DNA of 64,000 nt from CAYSQW01 sp964433135 (GCA_964433135.1 CAYSQW010000013.1:1-64000), one strand, 5' to 3'; shown: positions 32,301-41,908, counted from the stretch's first letter. Numbers and translations are program-made. The notes: generated by a model from the sequence alone, not told the origin.

Positions 32301-34418
32301 ATGACAGACAAATCTTTAAAACCCGGCTCTTTAAAAAAAATGACATCTCTGCCGGTGCTGCTGTTTTTCACGGCGGTCGCCGCCATAGGCGCCCAAAAGG
32401 TTCCCATAAGCTTCAACGACTACCACGGATATACCGGAACCGTTGAATACATCAGGGCGGTAGCCGAAGCACATCCCGAGATCACCCGACTGCTCAAAAT
32501 CGGCGAGAGCACCATGGGAAGGCCGATCTACGTGCTGGTCATCTCAGAAATGAAGACGGGAACGACCATCGACGCCCACGTGACGCTGCGCAATATGCGA
32601 AAAGAAGGCGTTAAAAACGTCACCCCCATGAAATCCTACCAGGGAAAACCCGGATTCTGGATCTGCGGCAGCACCCACGGCAATGAATATACCGGAACCG
32701 AGGTATGCCTTTACATCATCGACAAGCTGGTTTCGGGTTTCGGGACGGACGATGAGATTTCCAAAATGGTTGCCCGACAGACATTTTATATATGCCCCGT
32801 GGTCAATCCCGACGGGTTGTACAACAGTGTCGAACGCGGAATCTCTCAACGTCAAAACAGCATGAAGACTGACGACGACGGGGACGGCCAAATCAATGAA
32901 GACGGGGCGGACGATCTCAACGGGGACGGCCATATCACGCGGTTCCGATATCCGAATCCGGAAGGCCGCTACATCATCGATGAAATCGACCCTCGAGTTA
33001 TGATCCGCCTCGGAAAAGATGAAGACACACAAAAAACGCGATACTCCGTGATCCGGGAGGACCGGGATAACGACGGAGACGGAAAACGCGGCGAAGATTC
33101 CGAAGCGGGAATCGACTTGAACCGGAACTTCCCCGAAGGTTGGTTCGATGAAACCATGGCCGGAGGAAGCGGTGATTACCCCACATCCGCTCCCGAGGCG
33201 CACGCCCTGGCAGAATTTTTCACCAACCACACGAATATTCTCATGGCGCAGAACTACCATACTTCTGGCGGATTCACGTACCGGCCCATGGGGACGGCCC
33301 CTCACACCCGCATGCATCCGCGGGATGTGGCCGTGCTGGACATGATCATGGGGAAAAAATACCTCGAGATCATCGGAGAAGAGATTCCCGAGGCCTGGTT
33401 GAATCCCGAGAACCTCCCCGAGTTGAAAGAGGACCTCGCAAAAACCTCCAAGAACACATACGCCGCCGCACGCGGATATGTGCTCCCGCGCGGCTGGCGG
33501 GTCAGCTATGATGAAGCCCGAGACCGCCGGTACGGGTATGGGATGGCAACCGACTGGATGTACAAACAGCGAGGCGTTTATGCCCTCACCACCGAACTCT
33601 GGAATCCCGAAAACGACATCCGGGATTTTCCCCGATGCGAGGGGCCGGATGCCCGAATCAAGGTCCAAAGAGCCCTCCTGAAGATCCAGGACGAACGCTA
33701 CGAGGGCCGATTCTTCATCCCATGGAAATCCTACGAACATCCGGAATTGGGAAGAGGAGAAATCGGCGGATGGATCCCCAGGTATCAGAGCAACGCCCTC
33801 CCGGGAGCCCCCTTGATCGACGTCTGCGACAAACACTGGCGGTTCGAAAAATTCCGCGCCGGACTCCAGCCCGAGCTGTCCATCACCGATGCGAAAGTCG
33901 AGGTCCTGACCACGGCTTCCCTTGCCGGGGCCGCCGCCGTTCGCAGCGGCGACGAGGTGATCATCACCAAGGGAAAAGCGAAAGGGAAAACCAACGTCCT
34001 CAAAATCACGGCCGTGATCGAAAACCGGGGGGCGCTGCCGACCCACATCGCTCAAGGAGAGGAGCTGGCAGGCAACCGGGAAGACATCGTCTGGCTGATC
34101 GGAGAACCGGGAAAAATATCCTATCTTCGAGGATCGGCATTCCAGAAACTGGGCGTTCTCGCCGGAACCATGAAAATTCCCGGGTATCAAGAGAAGCAAG
34201 AGGCCTCCGCCCTCGCGGAAGAGGAGCGGATGCCTTTTTATCCTCCTGGATATCCGACGTTCCGCCGACCGCCGAGACTCAATCCGACCGAAGTCAAAAC
34301 CGGGGGACCGAAGCGGACGGTCACCTGGCTGGTTGCGATCGAAGAGGGAACGCCGCTCAAAATCGTCGCCGCTTCGCAAAAAGGCGGGACCCGGGTCGAA
34401 GTTCTCGATATTCCTTAA
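32301..34418 (+). CDS. Exported M14 zinc carboxypeptidase with EF-hand-like insert
   Basis: The ATG at 32301 (GGAGGAATCG in front) begins a 705-residue protein with a signal peptide (about 1-32). The M14 catalytic set is complete: H126-G-N-E129 zinc motif, N274-R275 substrate-binding pair in D-L-N-R-N-F-P, third zinc ligand H320 in N-Y-H-T-S-G-G, and catalytic E432 in T-T-E-L-W. Between the zinc motif and the N-R pair lie three acidic calcium-type loops: D-D-D-G-D-G, L-N-G-D-G-H and D-N-D-G-D-G. The C-terminal 180 residues form an unclassified, probably beta-rich region. It should trim C-terminal residues of peptides outside the inner membrane, possibly in a calcium-dependent way. Confidence 0.92.
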   Translation: MTDKSLKPGSLKKMTSLPVLLFFTAVAAIGAQKVPISFNDYHGYTGTVEYIRAVAEAHPEITRLLKIGESTMGRPIYVLVISEMKTGTTIDAHVTLRNMRKEGVKNVTPMKSYQGKPGFWICGSTHGNEYTGTEVCLYIIDKLVSGFGTDDEISKMVARQTFYICPVVNPDGLYNSVERGISQRQNSMKTDDDGDGQINEDGADDLNGDGHITRFRYPNPEGRYIIDEIDPRVMIRLGKDEDTQKTRYSVIREDRDNDGDGKRGEDSEAGIDLNRNFPEGWFDETMAGGSGDYPTSAPEAHALAEFFTNHTNILMAQNYHTSGGFTYRPMGTAPHTRMHPRDVAVLDMIMGKKYLEIIGEEIPEAWLNPENLPELKEDLAKTSKNTYAAARGYVLPRGWRVSYDEARDRRYGYGMATDWMYKQRGVYALTTELWNPENDIRDFPRCEGPDARIKVQRALLKIQDERYEGRFFIPWKSYEHPELGRGEIGGWIPRYQSNALPGAPLIDVCDKHWRFEKFRAGLQPELSITDAKVEVLTTASLAGAAAVRSGDEVIITKGKAKGKTNVLKITAVIENRGALPTHIAQGEELAGNREDIVWLIGEPGKISYLRGSAFQKLGVLAGTMKIPGYQEKQEASALAEEERMPFYPPGYPTFRRPPRLNPTEVKTGGPKRTVTWLVAIEEGTPLKIVAASQKGGTRVEVLDIP

Positions 34419-34430
34419 GGGAGGAGCACG

Positions 34431-36317
34431 ATGAAAACATCCATCACCATAAAAACCATCCTGGCGGCGCTCCTGGGATTTATCTTTCTCACCACCCCAA
34501 TGATCCCGGCGGCGGGCCAGGTAAAGGCGCAGAAGAGTCCTGGGGGCTATCACGGCGAACTCGATTTTCCCATAAGCTGGAAGCGCTATTACGCCTACGC
34601 GGAATGGACTCAAATCATGAAGGATATCCAGAAGCAGTATTCCCGGCTCGCGGATATCCGGAGTATCGGGAAAAGCCGCATGGGACGCGATCAGTACCTG
34701 ATCACGATCACGGCCAAGACCACCGGAAAACATCAGGACAAGCCGGCCATGTGGGTGGACGGAGCCGTGCACGGCAATGAGGTGAACGGGATCACCTGTT
34801 CGCTTTATCTTATGTGGTATCTTCTCACCCGCTATGACTACGATCCATACGTGCATGAACTTGTCGACAACTGCACGTTTTACATCCTCCCGGGATTGAA
34901 CGTAGACGCCAATGATTCATTCGTTCGCTTTCCCAACACGCCTCACAATCCCCGGGAACCCTACAGGCCTGAGGATAATGACGGAGACGGCCTGTATGAC
35001 GAAGACCGCACCGAAGACGTTGACGGCGACGGCGAACTTTCCACGATGTACATGGAAGACCCGAAGGGAAATTTCAAACTGTCTCCCGATGGTCGGCGTT
35101 TCATCTCAATCACGGACGAAAAGGAAGGAGGGGTCCGGTTTCGATTGGTCGGCTCCGAAGGTTTCGACAACGACGGGGACGGCTTGATCAACGAAGATGA
35201 TATCGGAGGTCCGGATCCCAACCGCAATTATCCGTATGGTTGGAATCTACCCGCCGGCAATCCCTATCCCATGTCGGAACCGGAAACCCGCAACGCCTAT
35301 GAGTTCCAACTCGCCCATCCGAATATCTTCGCCACATTCCATTACCACAACACCGGACGACTGATCATGTTCCAGGTGCCGCCGGAGAAACCGGCCCGCG
35401 ACCGGAATCCCGAACAGGATCAACGCAGACGCCGATACTTCGAACAGAGGCTGGCCGAAATGAAGAAAGCCAACAAATACGCCCAGCTCTTCGACCGGCA
35501 GGTTCCGGAAAACTACCGGCATGACATGGATGTCCAGACGGAAATCGTAACCGCGGGCGCCCGGATCCTGAAAAATTACGATCCGGTGCTCGCAGGTCTC
35601 AGCGGTCAGGCTCATGCCGCAACTTATTACATGCTCGGCGCCTACAGTTATCTCATCGAGCTCTGGGGAACTCCGGACTTCGAAGCCGATGAAAACGGAG
35701 ACGGCCGCGTAACCGACGAGGAATATTTAAAATGGATCGATACCGAACTAACCGGAGCCGGGTGGATCGATCCTCACCCGTTCGATCACCCCGACCTTGG
35801 GAAGGTCTGGATCGGAGGCACCCGTCAGAAGCATACCGTGAGAACGCCGCCCGCTCGCTATATCGAAATGGAAGCCTTTAAAAACACCCAGTTCGTGCTC
35901 TACTGCGCCGGCCAGTTTCCCAAGATCGCGATCACGGATATTTCGGTCACCCCGAAGACAAACGACCTCTTTTGGGTCGAGGCGGAAGTGAAAAACGACC
36001 GGCTGTACCCAACGTCCTCCGATCGCGCCGTTCAGCTCAAGAAAGCCGTGTTGGACAGCATCTCCCTGGATTCATCGTCGAACATTTCCATCATCGATAT
36101 CGGCAAAGGAGAGACCGTGATCGATCCCGCCAATATGACGGAAACAGCCCTCGCCGTTACCAAAGAACCGACGGAATTCAGACTCAAGGGAAAGCAAGCC
36201 CGGCGCTTTTGCGCCCTGGTAAAAATGAAAGGTTCCACGGGATGGGTGCGCTTCCGGGTAAAATCGCGGCACGGCGGCACCGACGACCGAAAGATCGAGC
36301 TGAGACTGAAACGGTAA
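34431..36317 (+). CDS. Exported M14 zinc carboxypeptidase with EF-hand-like inserts (paralogue)
   Basis: This second M14 enzyme (628 residues) has a ribosome site GGGAGGAGC, a signal peptide (about 1-35), and the full catalytic set: H114-G-N-E117, N264-R265 in D-P-N-R-N-Y-P, H304 in F-H-Y-H-N-T-G, and E410 in I-E-L-W-G. Calcium-type loops appear at D-N-D-G-D-G-L-Y, D-V-D-G-D-G-E-L, D-N-D-G-D-G-L-I and, after the catalytic Glu, D-E-N-G-D-G-R-V-T-D-E-E. It starts 12 nt after the first M14 gene and shares its plan, so the two arose by duplication. The C-terminal 130 residues look like a beta-sandwich. The role is probably peptide scavenging with its neighbours. Confidence 0.92.
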   Translation: MKTSITIKTILAALLGFIFLTTPMIPAAGQVKAQKSPGGYHGELDFPISWKRYYAYAEWTQIMKDIQKQYSRLADIRSIGKSRMGRDQYLITITAKTTGKHQDKPAMWVDGAVHGNEVNGITCSLYLMWYLLTRYDYDPYVHELVDNCTFYILPGLNVDANDSFVRFPNTPHNPREPYRPEDNDGDGLYDEDRTEDVDGDGELSTMYMEDPKGNFKLSPDGRRFISITDEKEGGVRFRLVGSEGFDNDGDGLINEDDIGGPDPNRNYPYGWNLPAGNPYPMSEPETRNAYEFQLAHPNIFATFHYHNTGRLIMFQVPPEKPARDRNPEQDQRRRRYFEQRLAEMKKANKYAQLFDRQVPENYRHDMDVQTEIVTAGARILKNYDPVLAGLSGQAHAATYYMLGAYSYLIELWGTPDFEADENGDGRVTDEEYLKWIDTELTGAGWIDPHPFDHPDLGKVWIGGTRQKHTVRTPPARYIEMEAFKNTQFVLYCAGQFPKIAITDISVTPKTNDLFWVEAEVKNDRLYPTSSDRAVQLKKAVLDSISLDSSSNISIIDIGKGETVIDPANMTETALAVTKEPTEFRLKGKQARRFCALVKMKGSTGWVRFRVKSRHGGTDDRKIELRLKR

Positions 36318-36508
36318 TATCGGATCAAAAAGAGCTTGTGGTCCGATCGGCCGGCGGAAGAATCCACATGACGCGGCTCGCGTCATGGTAAAGGAACGAC
36401 GGAATTCATTTGGGATCGCTTCCTTAAATAGGATAATCCCTTGCCATCTTGCCGGACAGAGTGATAGCATCTTTTATAGGGTTCCCCAAGCGGTTCCGAG
36501 AACGGTTC

Positions 36509-36976
36509 ATGAAGAAATCCGAAATAGAACAGGCCGTATTCGCCATTGTGCGGCGCTACGGGGAGATCCTCGAAAAAAACGCGAAACGCCCCTACGGCAT
36601 GGCGGAGTCCATGCTCCCCTACGGTAAAAAAGTGATCGAAAATGCCATCAAGATCGCATTGGTCCTCGAAAAGGATGAAGATACGCGCCGACAGCTGAAA
36701 TCAGGATATATCGCCCTTGCTAATTTCATCCCCGATCCCGAAGCGGAGAGTGCGGAAGAGATCTCTGGTGAGATCTTCTCTTTTTTAGAAATGGAGGAAG
36801 ATAAAAAAAGAGACTTCCTGCAGGCCCGATTCAAGAGCGGACTGCTGGGTGATTACGAGACCGCCGTAAAAATAACGTCCAGGATCGCGGCCGAGCAAAA
36901 GCGGCTTCAAAAGGAACTGGAGGCTTTTCTCGAAAGCTTGGACCGGGATCCGAATCATCCCGAAATAAAGGATTGA
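36509..36976 (+). CDS. Hypothetical helical protein
   Basis: I do not recognise a family. The 155-residue protein is charged and mostly helical, with heptad-like stretches at the N-terminus (about 1-60) and near the C-terminus (about 115-145), and has no signal peptide or membrane segment. The ATG at 36509 was chosen; in-frame GTG and TTG starts 48-60 nt upstream are possible, and none has a strong ribosome site. It follows the M14 operon by 191 nt and converges with the PilZ gene. The even charge distribution and lack of stops in 155 codons support a real gene. Confidence 0.7.
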   Translation: MKKSEIEQAVFAIVRRYGEILEKNAKRPYGMAESMLPYGKKVIENAIKIALVLEKDEDTRRQLKSGYIALANFIPDPEAESAEEISGEIFSFLEMEEDKKRDFLQARFKSGLLGDYETAVKITSRIAAEQKRLQKELEAFLESLDRDPNHPEIKD

Positions 36977-36997
36977 CCGAAGCGCCGAGCGCCCGGA

Positions 36998-37306
36998 CTA
37001 TTTGCTATTCAGAAATCTGATCCCGGTAAGATAATCATTCTGCCAAACGACTTTTCCAACAGCCCTGACGGATTGAGAGTCGCCGTTCAGAGGTCCGAAA
37101 TCCAACTCGATCACCGCTCCGGGCGGAAGTTCTTCGTTCAGCATGAGACAACAGCCGCCTTCGCTGATATTCTGGGTAAATCCTTCACCTGCAACAGGCC
37201 TTCTAATTCGATAATTGACTTTTCGTACCGCATCCACTCGGGAATTGCAGCGTTCGTTGGTCACTTTGAACCGTTTTGGGAATTTCACTTTCATTTTGAG
37301 CCACAT
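36998..37306 (-). CDS. PilZ-domain protein
   Basis: This 102-residue protein is a single PilZ domain. An N-terminal basic segment with R-K-V-N-Y-R-I-R-R stands where the c-di-GMP-binding RxxxR motif is expected, and N-I-S-E-G-G-C-C-L near residue 48 fits the (D/N)xSxxG motif. Near the end, G-K-V-V-W-Q-N-D-Y-L-T-G-I-R-F is typical of PilZ. It may bind cyclic di-GMP and pass the signal to a partner that is not evident from neighbours. A second ATG four codons in (37294) is possible. It is convergent with the hypothetical gene 21 nt away. Confidence 0.85.
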   Translation of the reverse strand: MWLKMKVKFPKRFKVTNERCNSRVDAVRKVNYRIRRPVAGEGFTQNISEGGCCLMLNEELPPGAVIELDFGPLNGDSQSVRAVGKVVWQNDYLTGIRFLNSK

Positions 37307-37461
37307 GGTATTCGCAGGATTCCACGCATATTTATCATATCAGATCATTTTTAACAACGAAAGCGCAATTTTTTCCACCCTCGCTCATTCTCCCCAAAGA
37401 TCGCAACCGAAAAGAGAAGGAGAATTGTCAATACGCACAAATAAAGGTATCATGGATACTC

Positions 37462-39921
37462 ATGTTAAGAAAATCCAGTCCTTTTCTCATCGCAGCCGCT
37501 TTGATGATTTGCGCCGCGATCTTCACGACCTGTCGGAAAGCCCGGACCACTGATGTCAACGTATTGGTGATCACTCTCGATACCACGCGACCCGACGCCC
37601 TCGGAATCCATGGAAACACGAAGCCTTCACAAACGCCGAACCTGGATAGGCTGGCCCGGGAAGGAGTGTTCTTCAAGCAGGGATTCGCACCCGTCCCCCT
37701 GACTCTTCCCTCCCACTGCAGCCTCTTCACGGGGAGATATCCGCCGGCCCACGGGGTCCGCAATAACGGCACATACGTTTTGAGCGGTGAGGAATCCACT
37801 ATGGCCGAGATCTTCCGACAGCACGGTTACCGGACCTCCGCCGTAATCGCTTCCTTTACTCTGGCCGGAAAATTCGGACTGCGTCAGGGTTTCGACGTCT
37901 ATGAGGAGTCCCTTGACAATCAGAAGATGATCCGCAGTTTTTCCGCCGAAATCCCCGCCGATCGGGTATACGCCGAATTCGAGCGTCTGATGGAGACTAA
38001 TCGGGAACACCCCTTTTTCACCTGGGTGCATTTCTATGACCCCCATCACCCTTACCTGGAACATCCCGAAGCCGGTCGTCCCGAAGCCCGGAGCAGCCGA
38101 GATAGATATGACGATGAAGTTCACTTCATGGATGAATATATCGGCCGGATGCTTACGAATCTGGAGAAGGCCGGCCTGATGGACGACACTCTGATCGTCG
38201 TTGCGGGCGATCACGGAGAAGCCTTCGGGGAACACCTGGAATTCGGGCATGGCATTTTTTGCTACCAGGAAAGCCTGCACGTCCCATTAATTCTACACGC
38301 CCCGAAGCATCTGGAAACCCGGGAGATCGAAACACCCGTGAACCTGGTCGATGTCATGCCGACCGTGCTCGCGCTCATGGGATGGGACATCCCCAAACAG
38401 GTGCAGGGTCGAAACCTGCTACCGATGATCCGAGGCCGTCGGTCGAGTGCCCCCTATCCGCACTACCTGGAAAGCCTTTTCGGCAAGGAAGAAAACAACT
38501 GGGCGCCTCTGACGGGACTGCGGGAAGGTTCTTACAAATACATCGCACTGCCGGAACCTGAGTTATATGATCTTGAAAAGGATCCTACGGAATCGAACAA
38601 CCTGGCCGCGAGCATGAGCGGCCGCGCGCGGGAAATGGACAAACAATTGGAGCGTTTCGTTGAAGATCTGTCCGCCCCTTCCCCGGACTCCAGTCGGCGC
38701 CGGCTCGAAGAACAGGATATCGAAAAGCTGAAAGCACTGGGGTATATTTCGTCTTTTTCCAATCGTTCCCGCAGCGAGATCGATCCCAAACAGGGAATCG
38801 TACTCTATTCCAAGCTGGAAAGCCTCAAGGCCGCCGTCAACACGCGGCCGGCCGAAGTGATCGAGAAGGAACTGGAACGCATCCAAGCCGACAATCCTCA
38901 AATAAACCTGCCTTCCATCTACGACATAAGATACCGAATAGCCAGAGCCCGAGGCGGACGAGACGAATCCGTTTCCGTACTGGAAGCGGCTCTATCCGTT
39001 TTTCCGGAGCATGAAGAATTTAAATTCCGACTGGCTCGTGAACATCACGCCGCAGGGGACCGGGAAACAAGCACCGGGCTCTGCCGAGAACTCCTGGAAA
39101 GAAACCCGCGTTTTACCGCGGCCCATACGCTTCTGGGGGATATTGCCGAAGAAGAGGGTCTCTTCGAGAAAGCCGCCGCGCATTACGAACGGGCCAGGGA
39201 GATAGAACCGCAAAATTATCCGTTGAAGGCCAGGTATGCCCTCCTCCAGCTGCTCTCCGAAGATTCCCAAGACTCCCCGGCCCTACTGGAAGAGCTGATT
39301 CATGATCGGAACTTCACGGAGAATCCGGCTTACGTGGATACGATCATCGATCTCAGCCGCCAGTTAGCCGTTTTCGGCAAAATCGACAAATCACGAGAAC
39401 TGCTGGCTGCCGCTCTCGAACAAAATCCCGACAACGCGGGCCTCCTGGTCAATATGGGAACCATTCATCTCAACGGAGGCGATATCATTTCCGCCAACCG
39501 TCTCTATGAACAAGCCTTGGATTCGAATCCGGATTTCCCTCTTGCGGAAAGCAACATCGGATCGGTTCTTTTCATTCGCTTCATTCAGGAAGAAGATCCG
39601 CTCCTCCGGGATCAAGCTCTGGCCCGCTTCAACCGCGCTCTCGAGCTCGATCCCTCCTTGGCCGAAGCCTATAATGGCCGGGCTTCCGTTTATTTCGCAC
39701 TGAATCGAGTCCGGGATGCGGTCCGCGATTACGAAAAGTCGCTCACCCTGAATCCCGACCTCCTCGACGCCTATTTCAATCTGAGCCTTGTCTTGACTCA
39801 GATGGGAGAGCGAGCCCGCGCCCGCGATGTCCTCACCCGCTGCCGGGAGCGTTTCGGATCCCGGCTCTCCGGACAGGATCGGATGCAGCTCGATCAACTC
39901 CTTTCCGATCTTGACGGCTGA
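37462..39921 (+). CDS. Sulfatase-fold/TPR fusion protein, probable lipoprotein
   Basis: The 819-residue protein begins with a hydrophobic segment ending in F-T-T-C24, a plausible though imperfect lipobox. Residues 30-420 are an AlkP-superfamily sulfatase domain with V-I-T-L-D-T-T-R-P-D-A-L-G, V-P-L-T81-L-P-S-H-C-S-L-F-T-G, and G-D-H-G-E-A-F. The formylglycine position is threonine (T81), as in the other sulfatase-like proteins here. The enzyme domain closes with E-K-L-K-A-L-G-Y-I (about 421-429), the same motif that forms the C-terminal tail of the locus proteins. Residues 450-819 are tetratricopeptide repeats, probably for protein contacts. It stands alone, distant from the polysaccharide locus. 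Confidence 0.88.
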   Translation: MLRKSSPFLIAAALMICAAIFTTCRKARTTDVNVLVITLDTTRPDALGIHGNTKPSQTPNLDRLAREGVFFKQGFAPVPLTLPSHCSLFTGRYPPAHGVRNNGTYVLSGEESTMAEIFRQHGYRTSAVIASFTLAGKFGLRQGFDVYEESLDNQKMIRSFSAEIPADRVYAEFERLMETNREHPFFTWVHFYDPHHPYLEHPEAGRPEARSSRDRYDDEVHFMDEYIGRMLTNLEKAGLMDDTLIVVAGDHGEAFGEHLEFGHGIFCYQESLHVPLILHAPKHLETREIETPVNLVDVMPTVLALMGWDIPKQVQGRNLLPMIRGRRSSAPYPHYLESLFGKEENNWAPLTGLREGSYKYIALPEPELYDLEKDPTESNNLAASMSGRAREMDKQLERFVEDLSAPSPDSSRRRLEEQDIEKLKALGYISSFSNRSRSEIDPKQGIVLYSKLESLKAAVNTRPAEVIEKELERIQADNPQINLPSIYDIRYRIARARGGRDESVSVLEAALSVFPEHEEFKFRLAREHHAAGDRETSTGLCRELLERNPRFTAAHTLLGDIAEEEGLFEKAAAHYERAREIEPQNYPLKARYALLQLLSEDSQDSPALLEELIHDRNFTENPAYVDTIIDLSRQLAVFGKIDKSRELLAAALEQNPDNAGLLVNMGTIHLNGGDIISANRLYEQALDSNPDFPLAESNIGSVLFIRFIQEEDPLLRDQALARFNRALELDPSLAEAYNGRASVYFALNRVRDAVRDYEKSLTLNPDLLDAYFNLSLVLTQMGERARARDVLTRCRERFGSRLSGQDRMQLDQLLSDLDG

Positions 39922-40402
39922 AGACGCGGATTAATCAGATTCTCAAACCCAACATACGGCTCTTTTTTCAAAAAAGGAGATCCTAAAAGACCCACCCCGT
40001 GAAACAGAAGGCGCACCGCAGGACGGATGCCATACGAGATAAACGGAGGCGATGCGGCAACCTGTGGGGAGAAGGAAGCTGGCTGCTAGGAGGATTGCGA
40101 TGATAGGGATTATAAAGGCGTGATTTCCGTCACAGCCAGCTAAATAGGGTGATTCCATTCTATCACAGAATCGCATTAATTCAAGAGATATTTTTAAAAT
40201 TTTCTATACCACCGATAAAATTATTTCATGATCCCGCTCCCGTTTCGCAAAGAGAGCCCCACCGGATCTTTTTGGAAGCGTTTCCCGGCCTCCCTCCTCT
40301 CTTTTTCGTTCCCTTTTTTGCCATACTCATCGATCTCTGCTAGGATATCCGGGTCGGGTTGTTTACCGAAGGACGCCGACCCGCAAAACAAAAGGGAGCG
40401 CC
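39922..40402. other. Intergenic region, no gene supported
   Basis: This 481-nt stretch separates the sulfatase/TPR gene from the ferritin-like gene. A short palindrome of T and A runs (CTTTTTTCAAAAAAG) lies near 39,961. A 77-codon minus-strand frame at 39,943-40,176 has one hydrophobic segment but no ribosome site or family resemblance, so it is not called. A promoter candidate for the next gene is listed separately. Confidence 0.5.
40318..40346 (+). promoter_or_regulatory. Promoter candidate for ferritin-like gene
   Basis: TTGCCA (40318-40323, five of six) and TAGGAT (40341-40346, four of six) are 17 nt apart. The ATG of the ferritin-like gene lies 57 nt downstream with AAAGGGAGC as ribosome site. 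Confidence 0.5.
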
Positions 40403-40882
40403 ATGAACATTTATGAATTCGCCATGCAGATGGAAAAAGACGGGGAAACCTTCTATAGAAACCTGGCGGCGAAGGTCAGCAACCTCGGTCTGAAAAACAT
40501 CCTGAACATGCTGGCGGAAGACGAGGTCAAGCACTACGGCATCTTCGCCAAATTATCGATGTCTCAGAACGCCGACTTATCCGATACCGAGGTTCTGACG
40601 CGAACCCGAAACATCTTCCGTCAAATGTCGGAATCCTCTTTAAATCCCGATATCGGCGAAGTCGAGCTTTATCGTGAAGCGCAAAGAATGGAAGAAAAAA
40701 GCGAGCGTTTCTATCTCGAAAAATCAAATCAGGAAAAAGAACCCGAACGAAAAAATCTGCTGCGGCAAATCGCTTCCGAGGAAAAAAAGCATTATTTTCT
40801 GTTGGAGAACATCATCAATTTCGTCTTGCGGCCGAAGACCTGGCTTGAAAACGCCGAGTTCAATCACCTCGACGAGTATTGA
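40403..40882 (+). CDS. Ferritin-like/rubrerythrin-family di-iron protein
   Basis: This 159-residue protein is a four-helix bundle with repeated iron-ligand patterns: M-E-K-D-G-E-T-F-Y in helix 1, E-D-E-V-K-H-Y in helix 2, E-E-K-S-E-R-F-Y in helix 3, and E-E-K-K-H-Y-F-L-L-E in helix 4. This duplicated E/ExxH arrangement is that of rubrerythrin-type proteins. There is no C-terminal rubredoxin domain, so it is the erythrin-only type. Such proteins detoxify peroxide or handle iron in anaerobes and microaerophiles. AAAGGGAGC precedes the ATG. It converges with the arginase-family gene 24 nt away. Confidence 0.9.
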   Translation: MNIYEFAMQMEKDGETFYRNLAAKVSNLGLKNILNMLAEDEVKHYGIFAKLSMSQNADLSDTEVLTRTRNIFRQMSESSLNPDIGEVELYREAQRMEEKSERFYLEKSNQEKEPERKNLLRQIASEEKKHYFLLENIINFVLRPKTWLENAEFNHLDEY

Positions 40883-40906
40883 ATCCGTCTTCCCCTTGAT
40901 AAAACC

Positions 40907-41908
40907 CTATCTTTTCTTGATTCCCCGGATCGCTCCTCCGACCAACCGGTACGCGGCTTTCAGAGACAGAAGATCTTTGTCGTTTTCTCCATGCGGAAGC
41001 GAAGCGATCCCAATCGCGGCCGATTTCGGATAGGAGAACATGACTTCCAGCGCCGCCGACAGCTCCCGGCTGGTCGGTCCTTCCGGGGCCGTAAGCGGAT
41101 GCCCCCGGACCTCCTCGGGATCCAGAACATCCATATCGATATGAACATAGATAAGATCGGTCAGCCGGCTGAGCCTTTCCATCTGCAAACCGATATTATC
41201 CGACAGTGTCCGAATATCGTTCACACTGAGCATCTCACATTGTGAACGATCGAGCAGTTCCTGCTCCAGGGGATCTACGTCGCGAAGACCCGTCATCACG
41301 ATGTATTTTGTGGGAAGAGCGGGATCCAAGCCGGTTTTCAAACGCAGCCGCGTCAAGCACATCCCCGCCGCGACCGCAACCGGCATACCCCCCAGCATAC
41401 CGCTGAGAGTGGTCTCCGGCGTATTGAAATCGGCATGGGCATCGATCCAAACGAGACCGATCCGCAGGGGTTTGGTCCCGGCCAAACCATCCCGTTGAAG
41501 ACTTCGTTCGTCGACCGGCCCCGAGCCCTCCGCGGCCCCCAAATGCTGAAGACCCGCCAACATCCCCCACAGATCGTTGCAGTTCTTCAGCAAGCCGATA
41601 GTAAAATACTGATCCCGTTTATTTTTTGCGATCAATTCACCCAGATGCCGGTTTTCAAGCGCCGCAATATGCCACTCTCCGTACTGCTTTGCCTCCGCCG
41701 GTGTGAGCTTGACCGTATCGATTCCATGAATCTCGCAGCCCATGTCTTCAAGCATAGGAATCAATCCGCCTTTTTCCATGACCTCGGGCCCCGGATGACG
41801 GTTTTTCACGATGACCACCGGGATGTTTTCCCCCGCATAAGGTTGAGCGGTTGCGCCCATCGACAGCAGAAGAATCCAGAGCGTACCCAAACACATCATT
41901 TTTTTCAT
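40907..41908 (-). CDS. Exported arginase/ureohydrolase-family protein
   Basis: The ATG at 41908 (GGGAGG in front) gives a 333-residue protein with a signal peptide (about 1-22, ending A-T-A-Q). The ureohydrolase metal motifs are W-I-D156-A-H158-A-D160 and H-I-D258-M-D260. The first metal ligand, normally His in G-G-D-H-S, is changed: the segment reads L-K-N-C110-N-D, with cysteine or asparagine in that place. The family hydrolyses guanidino or formimidoyl groups, but the changed ligand and the export signal make a standard arginase role uncertain. It is divergent from the class V aminotransferase gene. Confidence 0.85.
   Translation of the reverse strand: MKKMMCLGTLWILLLSMGATAQPYAGENIPVVIVKNRHPGPEVMEKGGLIPMLEDMGCEIHGIDTVKLTPAEAKQYGEWHIAALENRHLGELIAKNKRDQYFTIGLLKNCNDLWGMLAGLQHLGAAEGSGPVDERSLQRDGLAGTKPLRIGLVWIDAHADFNTPETTLSGMLGGMPVAVAAGMCLTRLRLKTGLDPALPTKYIVMTGLRDVDPLEQELLDRSQCEMLSVNDIRTLSDNIGLQMERLSRLTDLIYVHIDMDVLDPEEVRGHPLTAPEGPTSRELSAALEVMFSYPKSAAIGIASLPHGENDKDLLSLKAAYRLVGGAIRGIKKR

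Noticed and set aside
32544..34856. A 770-codon open frame on the minus strand opposite the first M14 gene
   Set aside because: The plus strand carries a signal peptide, the complete M14 catalytic set and a ribosome site; the antisense frame has no family resemblance and probably reflects codon composition.
39943..40176. A 77-codon minus-strand frame with one hydrophobic segment
   Set aside because: No ribosome site, imperfect lipobox, no recognisable homology; more likely chance.
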